DNA from: Clostridium sp. BJN0001
GTDB taxonomy: Bacteria; Bacillota; Clostridia; Clostridiales; Clostridiaceae
NCBI RefSeq assembly: GCF_022869825.1
Contig: NZ_CP094971.1
Coordinates: 2,624,792-2,688,791, forward strand
Length of the DNA: 64,000 bases
Direction: 5' to 3'
Positions within the stretch are counted from its first letter, which is position 1, and every line of letters starts with the position of its first letter. The position numbers and the translations under genes are program-made. Positions 7,587-16,274 of the stretch are shown piece after piece. The notes beneath the pieces were generated by a model. The model made no database searches and was not told the origin of the DNA. It saw nothing but the letters and a program-made list of their open reading frames with translations.

Positions 7587-7780
7587 GCAGAGCAACAAAA
7601 CTTTGGTCGGTGGTGTTGCTCTGCTTTTTTCCTTTCTAAGAATAATATAAAATAATAATATACTAAAAAAGGCAAGCATTAAATACTTTGACTAAAATTT
7701 AGTCATGCAAATAATGCTTGCTCTTTATTTATTTTGAAGATATTTAAATTTTTTAACATCATATAAAATGCTATTCTATA
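7587..7780. other. structured right end of insertion element copy 1
   Basis: Two strong hairpins lie between the zinc-ribbon gene and the terminus. One is AGCAGAGCAACA pairing with TGTTGCTCTGCT followed by a T-run on the plus strand (about 7587-7628). The other is a nested palindrome, GCAAGCATTA with TAATGCTTGC and an inner TGACTAAAATTTAGTCA (about 7671-7721), again followed by T-rich sequence. Both would stop transcription entering from the flank or pair when transcribed inward. The whole segment is repeated in copy 2 with one substitution. Confidence 0.55.
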
Positions 7781-9036
7781 GTAATACAGTAGATTGTCTA
7801 GAGTTAGTAAGAAAACTGATTGATATCGGTGTTTATATTTATTTTGAAAAAGAGAATCTAAATACGGGTGATATGGAAAGTGAACTGATGCTTTCTATTC
7901 TTTCAGGGTTTGCTGCAGAAGAGTCTGCATCTATTTCACAAAACTCAACATGGTCCATTCAAAAGAGATTTCAAAATGGCAGTTATGTTGGTACTCCACC
8001 CTACGGCTACACCAATACAGATGGTGAAATGGTAATCGTCCCAGAAGAAGCAGAAATCATCAAACGTATTTTTACTGAGTGCCTTTCAGGGAAAGGTGGA
8101 GGTACTATAGCAAGAGGTTTGAACAAAGACAAAATTCCTGCAAGTAGAGGTAATCACTGGAGTGCAGGCACGGTGATAGACATGCTTCGAAACGAAAAAT
8201 ATATGGGTGATGTCCTACTGCAAAAGACTTACACCGATAGTAACTACAACCGCCATCCAAACACAGGGGAAAAAAACCAATACTACTACAAGGATAATCA
8301 TGAACCTATTATAAGTAGAGAAGACTTTGCTAAGGCACAAGATCTCATTGATGAAAGAGCCAAGATGAAGTGTAAGGGCGTGAAAAAGAACGTTTATCTT
8401 AATCGATATGCTTTAAGTGGCAAGATTGTCTGTGGAGAGTGTGGTCGCAATTTTAGGAGAAAGACAAACTACTCAGCTTGTAGGAGTTACATTGCTTGGA
8501 GTTGCATCGGTCATATTGAAGACAAAGAGAGTTGCTCCATGTTGTTCTTGCAAGATGGGGAAATCAAAGCCACATTTACAACCATGATGAATAAGCTTGC
8601 TTTCAGTAACAAACTAATCCTAGAGCCACTTTTCAAATCAATTAGCCAAATTGATGAAGAAAGCGACCGTGAAAGAATGGATGCTATTGATAAGCGAATG
8701 GAGCAACTAATGGAAGAACGCAATACCCTTATTACACTGATGGCCAAAGGTTTCCTTGAGCCAGCTCTTTTTAATCAGGAACGAAATGTTTTAGATAGTG
8801 AGATGAAAAATCTTTCAACTGAAAAAACAAACCTTGTATCAAATTCCGCGAGTGAGATTTTGCGAGCAAACGAGATAAAGGACCTCATTAATTACGTGTC
8901 AGCAGATAATTTTAATGGTGACTACACGGAAGAACTATTTGAAGAATTTGTAGAGAACATCATTGTAAATTCCAGGGATGAGCTGACATTCAATTTAAAA
9001 TGCGGTCTTTCCCTGAAAGAAAAGGTGGTGAGATAA
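7781..9036 (+). pseudogene. large serine recombinase, N-terminus removed by the insertion element
   Basis: The frame picks up right after the element end at NTVDCLELVRKLIDIGVYIY and runs about 418 residues. It contains the end of the resolvase domain (FEKENLNTGDMESELMLSIL), the recombinase domain (GTPPYGYTNTDGEMVIVPEE), a zinc ribbon (CGECGRNFRRKTNYSACRSY...C) and a coiled-coil C-terminus. The first 90-100 residues, including the catalytic Ser-containing motif, are missing. It should therefore be inactive. Its stop meets the next recombinase-like ATG at 9037. Confidence 0.85.
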
Positions 9037-9453
9037 ATGGCATATATTCCATATGGATACAAAATTCAAGATGGAGTGGTTACTGTCGATGAAAAGGCAG
9101 CAGGTCAAGTAAAGGTATTCTTTGAGAAATACATATCAGGACTATCCCTTACAGTGGCTGGCGAACAGGCAGGTATTGATAAGACACATTCTGTGATGGG
9201 TCGCATTTTGAAAAACGTCAACTACCTTGGAAATGATACATATCCAGCAATTATTGATAAAGAGATATTTGATAAAGCTGAAGAAGTTAGAGATAAGCGT
9301 GCAAAGGATTTAGGACGAGTGGTAGAGCTTGCCGCTTTCACCTCTCCCCCTCCCAAAGAACGATTCAAAATGAAAAAGGCAGATAATAAGATGCCAGTTG
9401 ATCCTTTTGAACGAGCAGAATACTTATATAGTCTGATAGAAAGCGAGGAATAA
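9037..9453 (+). CDS. small recombinase-domain protein of the recombinase cluster
   Basis: This 138-residue protein matches only the Recombinase domain of large serine integrases: [40 protein letters not shown], and [20 protein letters not shown]. It has no catalytic domain. It lies directly between two large recombinase genes with no spacer upstream and 1 bp downstream. Three-gene clusters of this kind (large, short, large) occur on mobile elements of Firmicutes, where the short one is presumed to assist. Both partners are broken here, so it is probably a relic. Confidence 0.65.
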   Translation: MAYIPYGYKIQDGVVTVDEKAAGQVKVFFEKYISGLSLTVAGEQAGIDKTHSVMGRILKNVNYLGNDTYPAIIDKEIFDKAEEVRDKRAKDLGRVVELAAFTSPPPKERFKMKKADNKMPVDPFERAEYLYSLIESEE

Positions 9454-9454
9454 A

Positions 9455-10182
9455 GTGACAGAGAAAAATATAATGGTTATTCCTGCTCGTAAAAGAGTAG
9501 GAAGTACAGCCGCAAAAGAAAAGATAAAGAAACTTCGTGTTGCTGCCTATTGCCGTGTTTCTACAGAAACAGAAGAACAAAATTCTAGCTATGAGGTTCA
9601 GGTCGCACACTATACAGAGTTTATAAAGAAAAATAATGAATGGGAGTTTGCTGGCATCTTTGCAGATGATGGTATCTCTGGTACGAACACTAAAAAGCGT
9701 GACGAATTTAATCGCATGATTGCAGAGTGTATGGACGGTAACATTGACATGGTTATTACAAAATCCATCAGCCGATTTGCGCGTAACACCCTAGACTGCC
9801 TTCAATACATTAGACAGCTCAAGGATAAGAACATATCCGTCTATTTTGAAAAAGAGAACATCAACACCATGGATGCCAAGGGTGAGGTGCTACTTACCAT
9901 TATGGCATCTCTAGCACAACAGGAAAGCCAGAGCCTTTCACAAAACGTTAAGCTTGGCCTACAGTACCGATACCAACAAGGAAAGGTGCAGGTCAACCAT
10001 AAGCGATTTATGGGCTACACGAAAGATGAAGATGGAAATTTAATTATTGTCCCCGAAGAAGCTGAGATTATCAAACGCATCTACCGAGAATACCTTGAAG
10101 GTCAGAGTCTAGTGGGTATTGGTCGAGGTCTTGAAAAGGATGGTATATTAACAGCAGCGGGAAAACCAAGATGGCGACCGGA
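9455..10182 (+). pseudogene. second large serine recombinase, N-terminal part
   Basis: A GTG start lies two bases after the previous stop. The catalytic domain is complete, with the nucleophile in [18 protein letters not shown] and the later motifs [35 protein letters not shown] and [16 protein letters not shown]. The recombinase domain starts but is cut at PRWRP by a tandem array of IS4-family elements. The rest resumes at 14812. Readthrough into the first IS adds a few foreign residues (DNVVNLVD) before a stop at 10207. Confidence 0.9.
10173..10182. repeat. 10-bp IS4-type target duplication GGCGACCGGA, copy 1 of 4
   Basis: This decamer occurs exactly at 10173-10182, 11716-11725, 13259-13268 and 14802-14811. 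It therefore flanks and separates every IS copy. The original gene sequence contained it once, reading TGG CGA CCG GAA. Ten-base duplications fit IS4/IS231-type elements. Confidence 0.95.
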
Positions 10183-11715
10183 CAATGTCGTCAACTTAGT
10201 AGATTAAGCTATGCAAAAATAAATTGAAAGAAATCATTTTTGATGTCTATTTTAATTTATCTTAAAAAATGGTACACTAAATAAATCCACTGGATAAAGT
10301 GAATTTTAAATATGTATTTATTTATATTTAATATTAAAAACAGGATTTAATATTATGATGGTGCTTTTTTCTTGGATGTTTGTTTTTGCGCTCACAAGAT
10401 CGGTTGCAACGTATTTGTGAGCGTATTTTTATAGCTTTTTCAAGTATTAATTCTAACAGCTTATTTCTTAATCTAGATTTAACTAATAAAGCTATAATTC
10501 GTTTGAATACCTGTCCCAAAATAAAATTCCTATTTGATTGATATATTGAATTTAAATCTTTATCCTTATTATCATTTGATATCGCAGCATCGGCATCTTT
10601 TTTTATAAGAGCTGCAATCATCGATAAATAAATAGAAACGTAAAAATCTTGCTTTATGGCAATTGGCTTAGTACCTGAAAATTCTTCGATTTTAAGACTG
10701 CATTTTAATTCTTTATATTTAGATTCAACGCCCCATCTTAAGAAATAGAGTTCTTTGAATTTTAAAGGCGTAATAGTATCATCATAGATGTTAGTCACTA
10801 AAGTTTCTGTCACCTCATCTGACAGCTTAACTTTTACTACTCTTATTTTTTTTATTTCACCTTTAACTTTATATTTTAAAATAAAGTCAGGGGAATCTAT
10901 TGATTGTGCAAGTTTAAAAGATGTTGATACTCGCATTAAAAATAGTAATTCCTTGGAATTTAAATAATCAAACATATCATATGAAGGATAGCCTCTATCA
11001 AAAATAACAATGCTTTTTCGAGGACAGAATTTATCTCCTATTGACTCTATATGTTGTTTTGCAATATGTCTTTCACTTGTCTTATATTTAGTAATTCTAG
11101 AATCTACAATAATGTCATTTAATACATCATATAAGGCTGACGCCGTCGCAATAGCAGTTCTTGTCTTATTTTGATTACTGCTTAATCCAAAATATTCACC
11201 ACATTCTTTTGTATCTGGCACTTGTAGACTAGTTCCATCTACAGCTAGAATATTAAAACCATTCCAAGTGTTTAAATTTTTATTTATACTATAAAATTTA
11301 TCAACAAAAAGTCTGCATAATTCATTAAAGGCTTCTGGTGATATATTTTGTCTTGCCTTAGAAAATGCTTGTTTTGTTATTGACGGAAATTTTAAACATT
11401 TATGATCTTCAATAAAATTATCAATTTCAGAAGAGATGGATTTTCGCAATGCGGAGCAAATAAAATGAACCGTATTTGAAAAGGATAGTTTTCTATTCCT
11501 TGAGAATGAGTTACCTAAGCTGTATGCTTCTTTGTACTCACTTGAAGTAATTAAATCGTTTGTTTCTTTTAAAATTAAAGATAATAATCTAGTATTTTTC
11601 ATAATGTAAAACCTCGCTATAAATTTATTTCTCTATAGCGAGGCTGCAAAATTTTCCACTATTGTCAAGTGTTTTTTTTATTAAATTATCATTTTCTCTT
11701 AAGTTGACGACATTG
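10183..11715 (-). mobile_element. IS4-family element, tandem copy 1 (1533 bp)
   Basis: The element has perfect terminal inverted repeats, CAATGTCGTCAACTTA at 10183 and its complement ending at 11715. It carries one minus-strand transposase gene. A hairpin, CTCGCTATA pairing with TATAGCGAG, lies just upstream of the transposase start (about 11613-11642). The three copies are identical and repeat at 1543 bp, that is element plus decamer. Confidence 0.95.
10334..11602 (-). CDS. IS4-family transposase, copy 1
   Basis: This 422-residue DDE transposase has catalytic residues at D122 (LAVDGTSL), D202 (VIFDRGYPS) and E293 (RWGVESKYKELK). The IS4 signature Y-x2-R-x3-E-x6-K is complete at Y286, R289, E293 and K300. 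The C-terminus is strongly basic (RKNKHPRKKHHHNIK). It cuts and pastes its own element, and the 10-bp target duplication agrees with this family. It appears intact, so the array may still be mobile. It is identical to copies 2 and 3. Confidence 0.93.
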   Translation of the reverse strand: MKNTRLLSLILKETNDLITSSEYKEAYSLGNSFSRNRKLSFSNTVHFICSALRKSISSEIDNFIEDHKCLKFPSITKQAFSKARQNISPEAFNELCRLFVDKFYSINKNLNTWNGFNILAVDGTSLQVPDTKECGEYFGLSSNQNKTRTAIATASALYDVLNDIIVDSRITKYKTSERHIAKQHIESIGDKFCPRKSIVIFDRGYPSYDMFDYLNSKELLFLMRVSTSFKLAQSIDSPDFILKYKVKGEIKKIRVVKVKLSDEVTETLVTNIYDDTITPLKFKELYFLRWGVESKYKELKCSLKIEEFSGTKPIAIKQDFYVSIYLSMIAALIKKDADAAISNDNKDKDLNSIYQSNRNFILGQVFKRIIALLVKSRLRNKLLELILEKAIKIRSQIRCNRSCERKNKHPRKKHHHNIKSCF

Positions 11716-11725
11716 GGCGACCGGA

Positions 11726-13258
11726 CAATGTCGTCAACTTAGTAGATTAAGCTATGCAAAAATAAATTGAAAGAAATCATTTTTGATGTCTATTTTAATT
11801 TATCTTAAAAAATGGTACACTAAATAAATCCACTGGATAAAGTGAATTTTAAATATGTATTTATTTATATTTAATATTAAAAACAGGATTTAATATTATG
11901 ATGGTGCTTTTTTCTTGGATGTTTGTTTTTGCGCTCACAAGATCGGTTGCAACGTATTTGTGAGCGTATTTTTATAGCTTTTTCAAGTATTAATTCTAAC
12001 AGCTTATTTCTTAATCTAGATTTAACTAATAAAGCTATAATTCGTTTGAATACCTGTCCCAAAATAAAATTCCTATTTGATTGATATATTGAATTTAAAT
12101 CTTTATCCTTATTATCATTTGATATCGCAGCATCGGCATCTTTTTTTATAAGAGCTGCAATCATCGATAAATAAATAGAAACGTAAAAATCTTGCTTTAT
12201 GGCAATTGGCTTAGTACCTGAAAATTCTTCGATTTTAAGACTGCATTTTAATTCTTTATATTTAGATTCAACGCCCCATCTTAAGAAATAGAGTTCTTTG
12301 AATTTTAAAGGCGTAATAGTATCATCATAGATGTTAGTCACTAAAGTTTCTGTCACCTCATCTGACAGCTTAACTTTTACTACTCTTATTTTTTTTATTT
12401 CACCTTTAACTTTATATTTTAAAATAAAGTCAGGGGAATCTATTGATTGTGCAAGTTTAAAAGATGTTGATACTCGCATTAAAAATAGTAATTCCTTGGA
12501 ATTTAAATAATCAAACATATCATATGAAGGATAGCCTCTATCAAAAATAACAATGCTTTTTCGAGGACAGAATTTATCTCCTATTGACTCTATATGTTGT
12601 TTTGCAATATGTCTTTCACTTGTCTTATATTTAGTAATTCTAGAATCTACAATAATGTCATTTAATACATCATATAAGGCTGACGCCGTCGCAATAGCAG
12701 TTCTTGTCTTATTTTGATTACTGCTTAATCCAAAATATTCACCACATTCTTTTGTATCTGGCACTTGTAGACTAGTTCCATCTACAGCTAGAATATTAAA
12801 ACCATTCCAAGTGTTTAAATTTTTATTTATACTATAAAATTTATCAACAAAAAGTCTGCATAATTCATTAAAGGCTTCTGGTGATATATTTTGTCTTGCC
12901 TTAGAAAATGCTTGTTTTGTTATTGACGGAAATTTTAAACATTTATGATCTTCAATAAAATTATCAATTTCAGAAGAGATGGATTTTCGCAATGCGGAGC
13001 AAATAAAATGAACCGTATTTGAAAAGGATAGTTTTCTATTCCTTGAGAATGAGTTACCTAAGCTGTATGCTTCTTTGTACTCACTTGAAGTAATTAAATC
13101 GTTTGTTTCTTTTAAAATTAAAGATAATAATCTAGTATTTTTCATAATGTAAAACCTCGCTATAAATTTATTTCTCTATAGCGAGGCTGCAAAATTTTCC
13201 ACTATTGTCAAGTGTTTTTTTTATTAAATTATCATTTTCTCTTAAGTTGACGACATTG
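11726..13258 (-). mobile_element. IS4-family element, tandem copy 2 (1533 bp)
   Basis: Identical to copy 1, in the same orientation, bounded by the decamer GGCGACCGGA on both sides. The unit cannot be told apart from its neighbours, so an assembler could have expanded or collapsed the array. Confidence 0.93.
11877..13145 (-). CDS. IS4-family transposase, copy 2
   Basis: Identical in protein sequence to the gene at 10334-11602, with the full DDE and Y-x2-R-x3-E-x6-K motifs. It lies in the middle element of the tandem array. Confidence 0.92.
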   Translation of the reverse strand: MKNTRLLSLILKETNDLITSSEYKEAYSLGNSFSRNRKLSFSNTVHFICSALRKSISSEIDNFIEDHKCLKFPSITKQAFSKARQNISPEAFNELCRLFVDKFYSINKNLNTWNGFNILAVDGTSLQVPDTKECGEYFGLSSNQNKTRTAIATASALYDVLNDIIVDSRITKYKTSERHIAKQHIESIGDKFCPRKSIVIFDRGYPSYDMFDYLNSKELLFLMRVSTSFKLAQSIDSPDFILKYKVKGEIKKIRVVKVKLSDEVTETLVTNIYDDTITPLKFKELYFLRWGVESKYKELKCSLKIEEFSGTKPIAIKQDFYVSIYLSMIAALIKKDADAAISNDNKDKDLNSIYQSNRNFILGQVFKRIIALLVKSRLRNKLLELILEKAIKIRSQIRCNRSCERKNKHPRKKHHHNIKSCF

Positions 13259-13268
13259 GGCGACCGGA

Positions 13269-14801
13269 CAATGTCGTCAACTTAGTAGATTAAGCTATGC
13301 AAAAATAAATTGAAAGAAATCATTTTTGATGTCTATTTTAATTTATCTTAAAAAATGGTACACTAAATAAATCCACTGGATAAAGTGAATTTTAAATATG
13401 TATTTATTTATATTTAATATTAAAAACAGGATTTAATATTATGATGGTGCTTTTTTCTTGGATGTTTGTTTTTGCGCTCACAAGATCGGTTGCAACGTAT
13501 TTGTGAGCGTATTTTTATAGCTTTTTCAAGTATTAATTCTAACAGCTTATTTCTTAATCTAGATTTAACTAATAAAGCTATAATTCGTTTGAATACCTGT
13601 CCCAAAATAAAATTCCTATTTGATTGATATATTGAATTTAAATCTTTATCCTTATTATCATTTGATATCGCAGCATCGGCATCTTTTTTTATAAGAGCTG
13701 CAATCATCGATAAATAAATAGAAACGTAAAAATCTTGCTTTATGGCAATTGGCTTAGTACCTGAAAATTCTTCGATTTTAAGACTGCATTTTAATTCTTT
13801 ATATTTAGATTCAACGCCCCATCTTAAGAAATAGAGTTCTTTGAATTTTAAAGGCGTAATAGTATCATCATAGATGTTAGTCACTAAAGTTTCTGTCACC
13901 TCATCTGACAGCTTAACTTTTACTACTCTTATTTTTTTTATTTCACCTTTAACTTTATATTTTAAAATAAAGTCAGGGGAATCTATTGATTGTGCAAGTT
14001 TAAAAGATGTTGATACTCGCATTAAAAATAGTAATTCCTTGGAATTTAAATAATCAAACATATCATATGAAGGATAGCCTCTATCAAAAATAACAATGCT
14101 TTTTCGAGGACAGAATTTATCTCCTATTGACTCTATATGTTGTTTTGCAATATGTCTTTCACTTGTCTTATATTTAGTAATTCTAGAATCTACAATAATG
14201 TCATTTAATACATCATATAAGGCTGACGCCGTCGCAATAGCAGTTCTTGTCTTATTTTGATTACTGCTTAATCCAAAATATTCACCACATTCTTTTGTAT
14301 CTGGCACTTGTAGACTAGTTCCATCTACAGCTAGAATATTAAAACCATTCCAAGTGTTTAAATTTTTATTTATACTATAAAATTTATCAACAAAAAGTCT
14401 GCATAATTCATTAAAGGCTTCTGGTGATATATTTTGTCTTGCCTTAGAAAATGCTTGTTTTGTTATTGACGGAAATTTTAAACATTTATGATCTTCAATA
14501 AAATTATCAATTTCAGAAGAGATGGATTTTCGCAATGCGGAGCAAATAAAATGAACCGTATTTGAAAAGGATAGTTTTCTATTCCTTGAGAATGAGTTAC
14601 CTAAGCTGTATGCTTCTTTGTACTCACTTGAAGTAATTAAATCGTTTGTTTCTTTTAAAATTAAAGATAATAATCTAGTATTTTTCATAATGTAAAACCT
14701 CGCTATAAATTTATTTCTCTATAGCGAGGCTGCAAAATTTTCCACTATTGTCAAGTGTTTTTTTTATTAAATTATCATTTTCTCTTAAGTTGACGACATT
14801 G
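13269..14801 (-). mobile_element. IS4-family element, tandem copy 3 (1533 bp)
   Basis: Identical to copies 1 and 2. Its right end, TAAGTTGACGACATTG, is followed by the fourth GGCGACCGGA, after which the interrupted recombinase gene resumes in frame. Confidence 0.93.
13420..14688 (-). CDS. IS4-family transposase, copy 3
   Basis: Identical in protein sequence to the genes at 10334 and 11877. All catalytic residues are present. Confidence 0.92.
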   Translation of the reverse strand: MKNTRLLSLILKETNDLITSSEYKEAYSLGNSFSRNRKLSFSNTVHFICSALRKSISSEIDNFIEDHKCLKFPSITKQAFSKARQNISPEAFNELCRLFVDKFYSINKNLNTWNGFNILAVDGTSLQVPDTKECGEYFGLSSNQNKTRTAIATASALYDVLNDIIVDSRITKYKTSERHIAKQHIESIGDKFCPRKSIVIFDRGYPSYDMFDYLNSKELLFLMRVSTSFKLAQSIDSPDFILKYKVKGEIKKIRVVKVKLSDEVTETLVTNIYDDTITPLKFKELYFLRWGVESKYKELKCSLKIEEFSGTKPIAIKQDFYVSIYLSMIAALIKKDADAAISNDNKDKDLNSIYQSNRNFILGQVFKRIIALLVKSRLRNKLLELILEKAIKIRSQIRCNRSCERKNKHPRKKHHHNIKSCF

Positions 14802-14811
14802 GGCGACCGGA

Positions 14812-15646
14812 ATCAGTTAAAAAAATCCTCCAAAACGAAAAATACATCGGAGATGCCCTTCTGCAAAAGACTGTCACAGTAGATTTTCTGACCAAGAAAC
14901 GAGTTAAGAATGAAGGTCATCTTCCCCAGTATTATGTTGAAAATAGCCATGAGGCGATTATTCCTAAAGAGTTATTTTTGCAGGTGCAGGAAGAGATTCA
15001 TCGAAGAAGCAATATCTACACAGGAGAAGGCAAGAACAAACGAATTTATAGTAGCAAGTACGCTTTAAGTGCCATCACCTTCTGTGGAGATTGTGGCGAT
15101 ATTTATAGGAGAACCTATTGGAATATTCATGGTAGAAAAGAATTTGTCTGGCGATGCGTGACTAGAATCGAGCAAGGTCCTGAAGTTTGTAAGAACCGAA
15201 CCGTAAAAGAAGATGAACTCTATGGTGCTGTAATGATCGCAATTAATAAGCTACTTGCAGGTGGCAATAACATCATAAAAACCTTGGAAGAAAATATTCA
15301 TGCGGTGATTGGCGAAACCACAGAATACCAAATTTCAGAGATTAACAACTCACTAGAGGAAAAACAAAAAGAACTCATCAAGCTGGCTAATAAGGGGCAA
15401 GACTATGAACACTTGGCAGAAGAGATTGATGAGCTGAGAGACAAGCGACAGTTCCTTTTAGTAGAAGATGCCTCCCTCAGTAGCGAGAACGAGCGAATCA
15501 ATGAGCTGATTGAATTTATCCGCAAGAACAAATTCCGTACCTTAGAGTACGATGATAAGCTTGTAAGGAAGATAATCCAGAGTGTTACAGTCTATGAAGA
15601 ACACTTTGTCATATCCTTTAAATCTGGTATTGAAATTGAAATATGA
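14812..15646 (+). pseudogene. second large serine recombinase, C-terminal part
   Basis: This continues the gene cut at 10182: joining across one decamer gives PRWRPESVKKILQNEKYIGD without a frame change. It contains the rest of the recombinase domain, a zinc ribbon (FCGDCGDIYRRTYW...WRC...C) and a coiled-coil region (ISEINNSLEEKQKELIKLAN), and ends SFKSGIEIEI. An internal ATG at 14978 could yield a 222-residue C-terminal fragment. It has no catalytic domain, so it is non-functional unless the IS array is lost precisely. Confidence 0.9.
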
Positions 15647-15668
15647 AAACCAGAAGTAAATAGCCCAT

Positions 15669-15702
15669 GACTCTGAAGTAGAGTTGTGGGTTTTCTTTTA
15701 CT
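15669..15702 (+). terminator. terminator after the recombinase cluster
   Basis: AGCCCATGACTC, a six-base loop, then GAGTTGTGGGTTTTCTTTTA makes a GC-containing stem with a T-rich tail. It follows the recombinase stop by about 23 bp and separates it from the regulator genes. Confidence 0.75.
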
Positions 15703-15788
15703 TGCTGATTATAATAATATTTTAATAACTATTGTATTTATCAACCAAACGGTTTATAATATTCTTAGCGTAAACTTGGAGGTGTTGT

Positions 15789-16013
15789 ATGACTACGGCA
15801 GAAATGATTAAAGAACTGTGTGAGCAAATGAATATAAGCGTTTCTGAACTTGCTAGACGTATTGGCCAGACTCCACAGAATTTCAATAAGAAATTGAAAC
15901 GGGAAACGGTAACCTTGGATGAGTTGAAAGCCATCGCTGATATGCTTGGTGTCAAGTTTGTGCAGGCATTTGTTTTACCTGATGGTGATGAGATAAAAAT
16001 ATCTAACGAGTAA
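15789..16013 (+). CDS. small helix-turn-helix (XRE-type) DNA-binding protein
   Basis: This 74-residue protein is almost entirely one XRE helix-turn-helix domain: IKELCEQMNISVSELARRIG, then QTPQNFNKKLKRETVTLDEL. A short acidic tail follows. GGAGGTGTTGT precedes the ATG. It starts a three-gene plus-strand run with 16032-16274 (18 bp apart) and the FNR-like gene. Such regulators commonly control the element that carries them, and the target here is unknown. Confidence 0.75.
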   Translation: MTTAEMIKELCEQMNISVSELARRIGQTPQNFNKKLKRETVTLDELKAIADMLGVKFVQAFVLPDGDEIKISNE

Positions 16014-16031
16014 AGGAGGCGGTCTAATATA

Positions 16032-16274
16032 ATGATTAGTCCGGAAAGTTACTATGAAGAGTATCTCAAAGGAAAGACAAAGGAAGAAATAATGACCGCC
16101 ATCCGAGGACTTAAGCAAGAAATAGGACGTCTAAAAAGTACACTGGAAAATCCTGACTATGATGATAACGCAATTATTCATCCGGATAAGTTTACCTACA
16201 TTTACTGGACTCGTGGATACTTGGAAAAAGCTAAAGAGACCTTAAGAGAGAATATGAAAGGGGCATTCAAATGA
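16032..16274 (+). CDS. conserved hypothetical protein of mobile elements
   Basis: This 80-residue, charged, predicted helical protein begins MISPESYYEEYLKGKTKEEI and continues IRGLKQEIGRLKSTLENPDY. It has no cysteines and no membrane segment. GGAGGC precedes the start by about 12 nt. The last 4 bp overlap the ATG of the FNR-like regulator, so the two are translationally coupled. Its function is not recognised. The coupling suggests that it is expressed with the regulator or is the tail of the mobile-element regulator operon. Confidence 0.5.
   Translation: MISPESYYEEYLKGKTKEEIMTAIRGLKQEIGRLKSTLENPDYDDNAIIHPDKFTYIYWTRGYLEKAKETLRENMKGAFK

Larger units (their letters stand above)
4731..7780 (-). 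mobile_element. 3.05-kb Mu/Tn7-like insertion element, copy 1
   Basis: Three minus-strand genes encode a zinc-ribbon protein, a DDE transposase and an AAA ATPase. The ends form an imperfect inverted repeat: left TATTGAACGTCAAATTATTT, right end (reverse complement) TATAGAATAGCATTTTATAT, and both run into a TGATG(C/T)TAA block. TTATTTGATGCTAA occurs twice at the left end (4746-4759 and 4770-4783) with one degenerate copy at the right end, resembling multiple transposase-binding sites. Copy 2 differs at three positions that I found (5802, 7061 and 7708 in this copy). The right end inside the gene-free 7573-7780 carries strong hairpins. Confidence 0.8.

Noticed and set aside
4731..7780. IS21 family assignment for the 3.05-kb element
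   Set aside because: IS21 has two genes (istA, istB) with a DnaC-like helper. Here there are three genes, the ATPase is ExeA/TnsC-like, the transposase has a Mu-type C-terminal barrel, and the target duplication is 5 bp.
10183..14801. Reading the tandem repeats as a gene-amplified resistance cassette
   Set aside because: Each unit holds only a transposase with perfect terminal repeats and no passenger gene.
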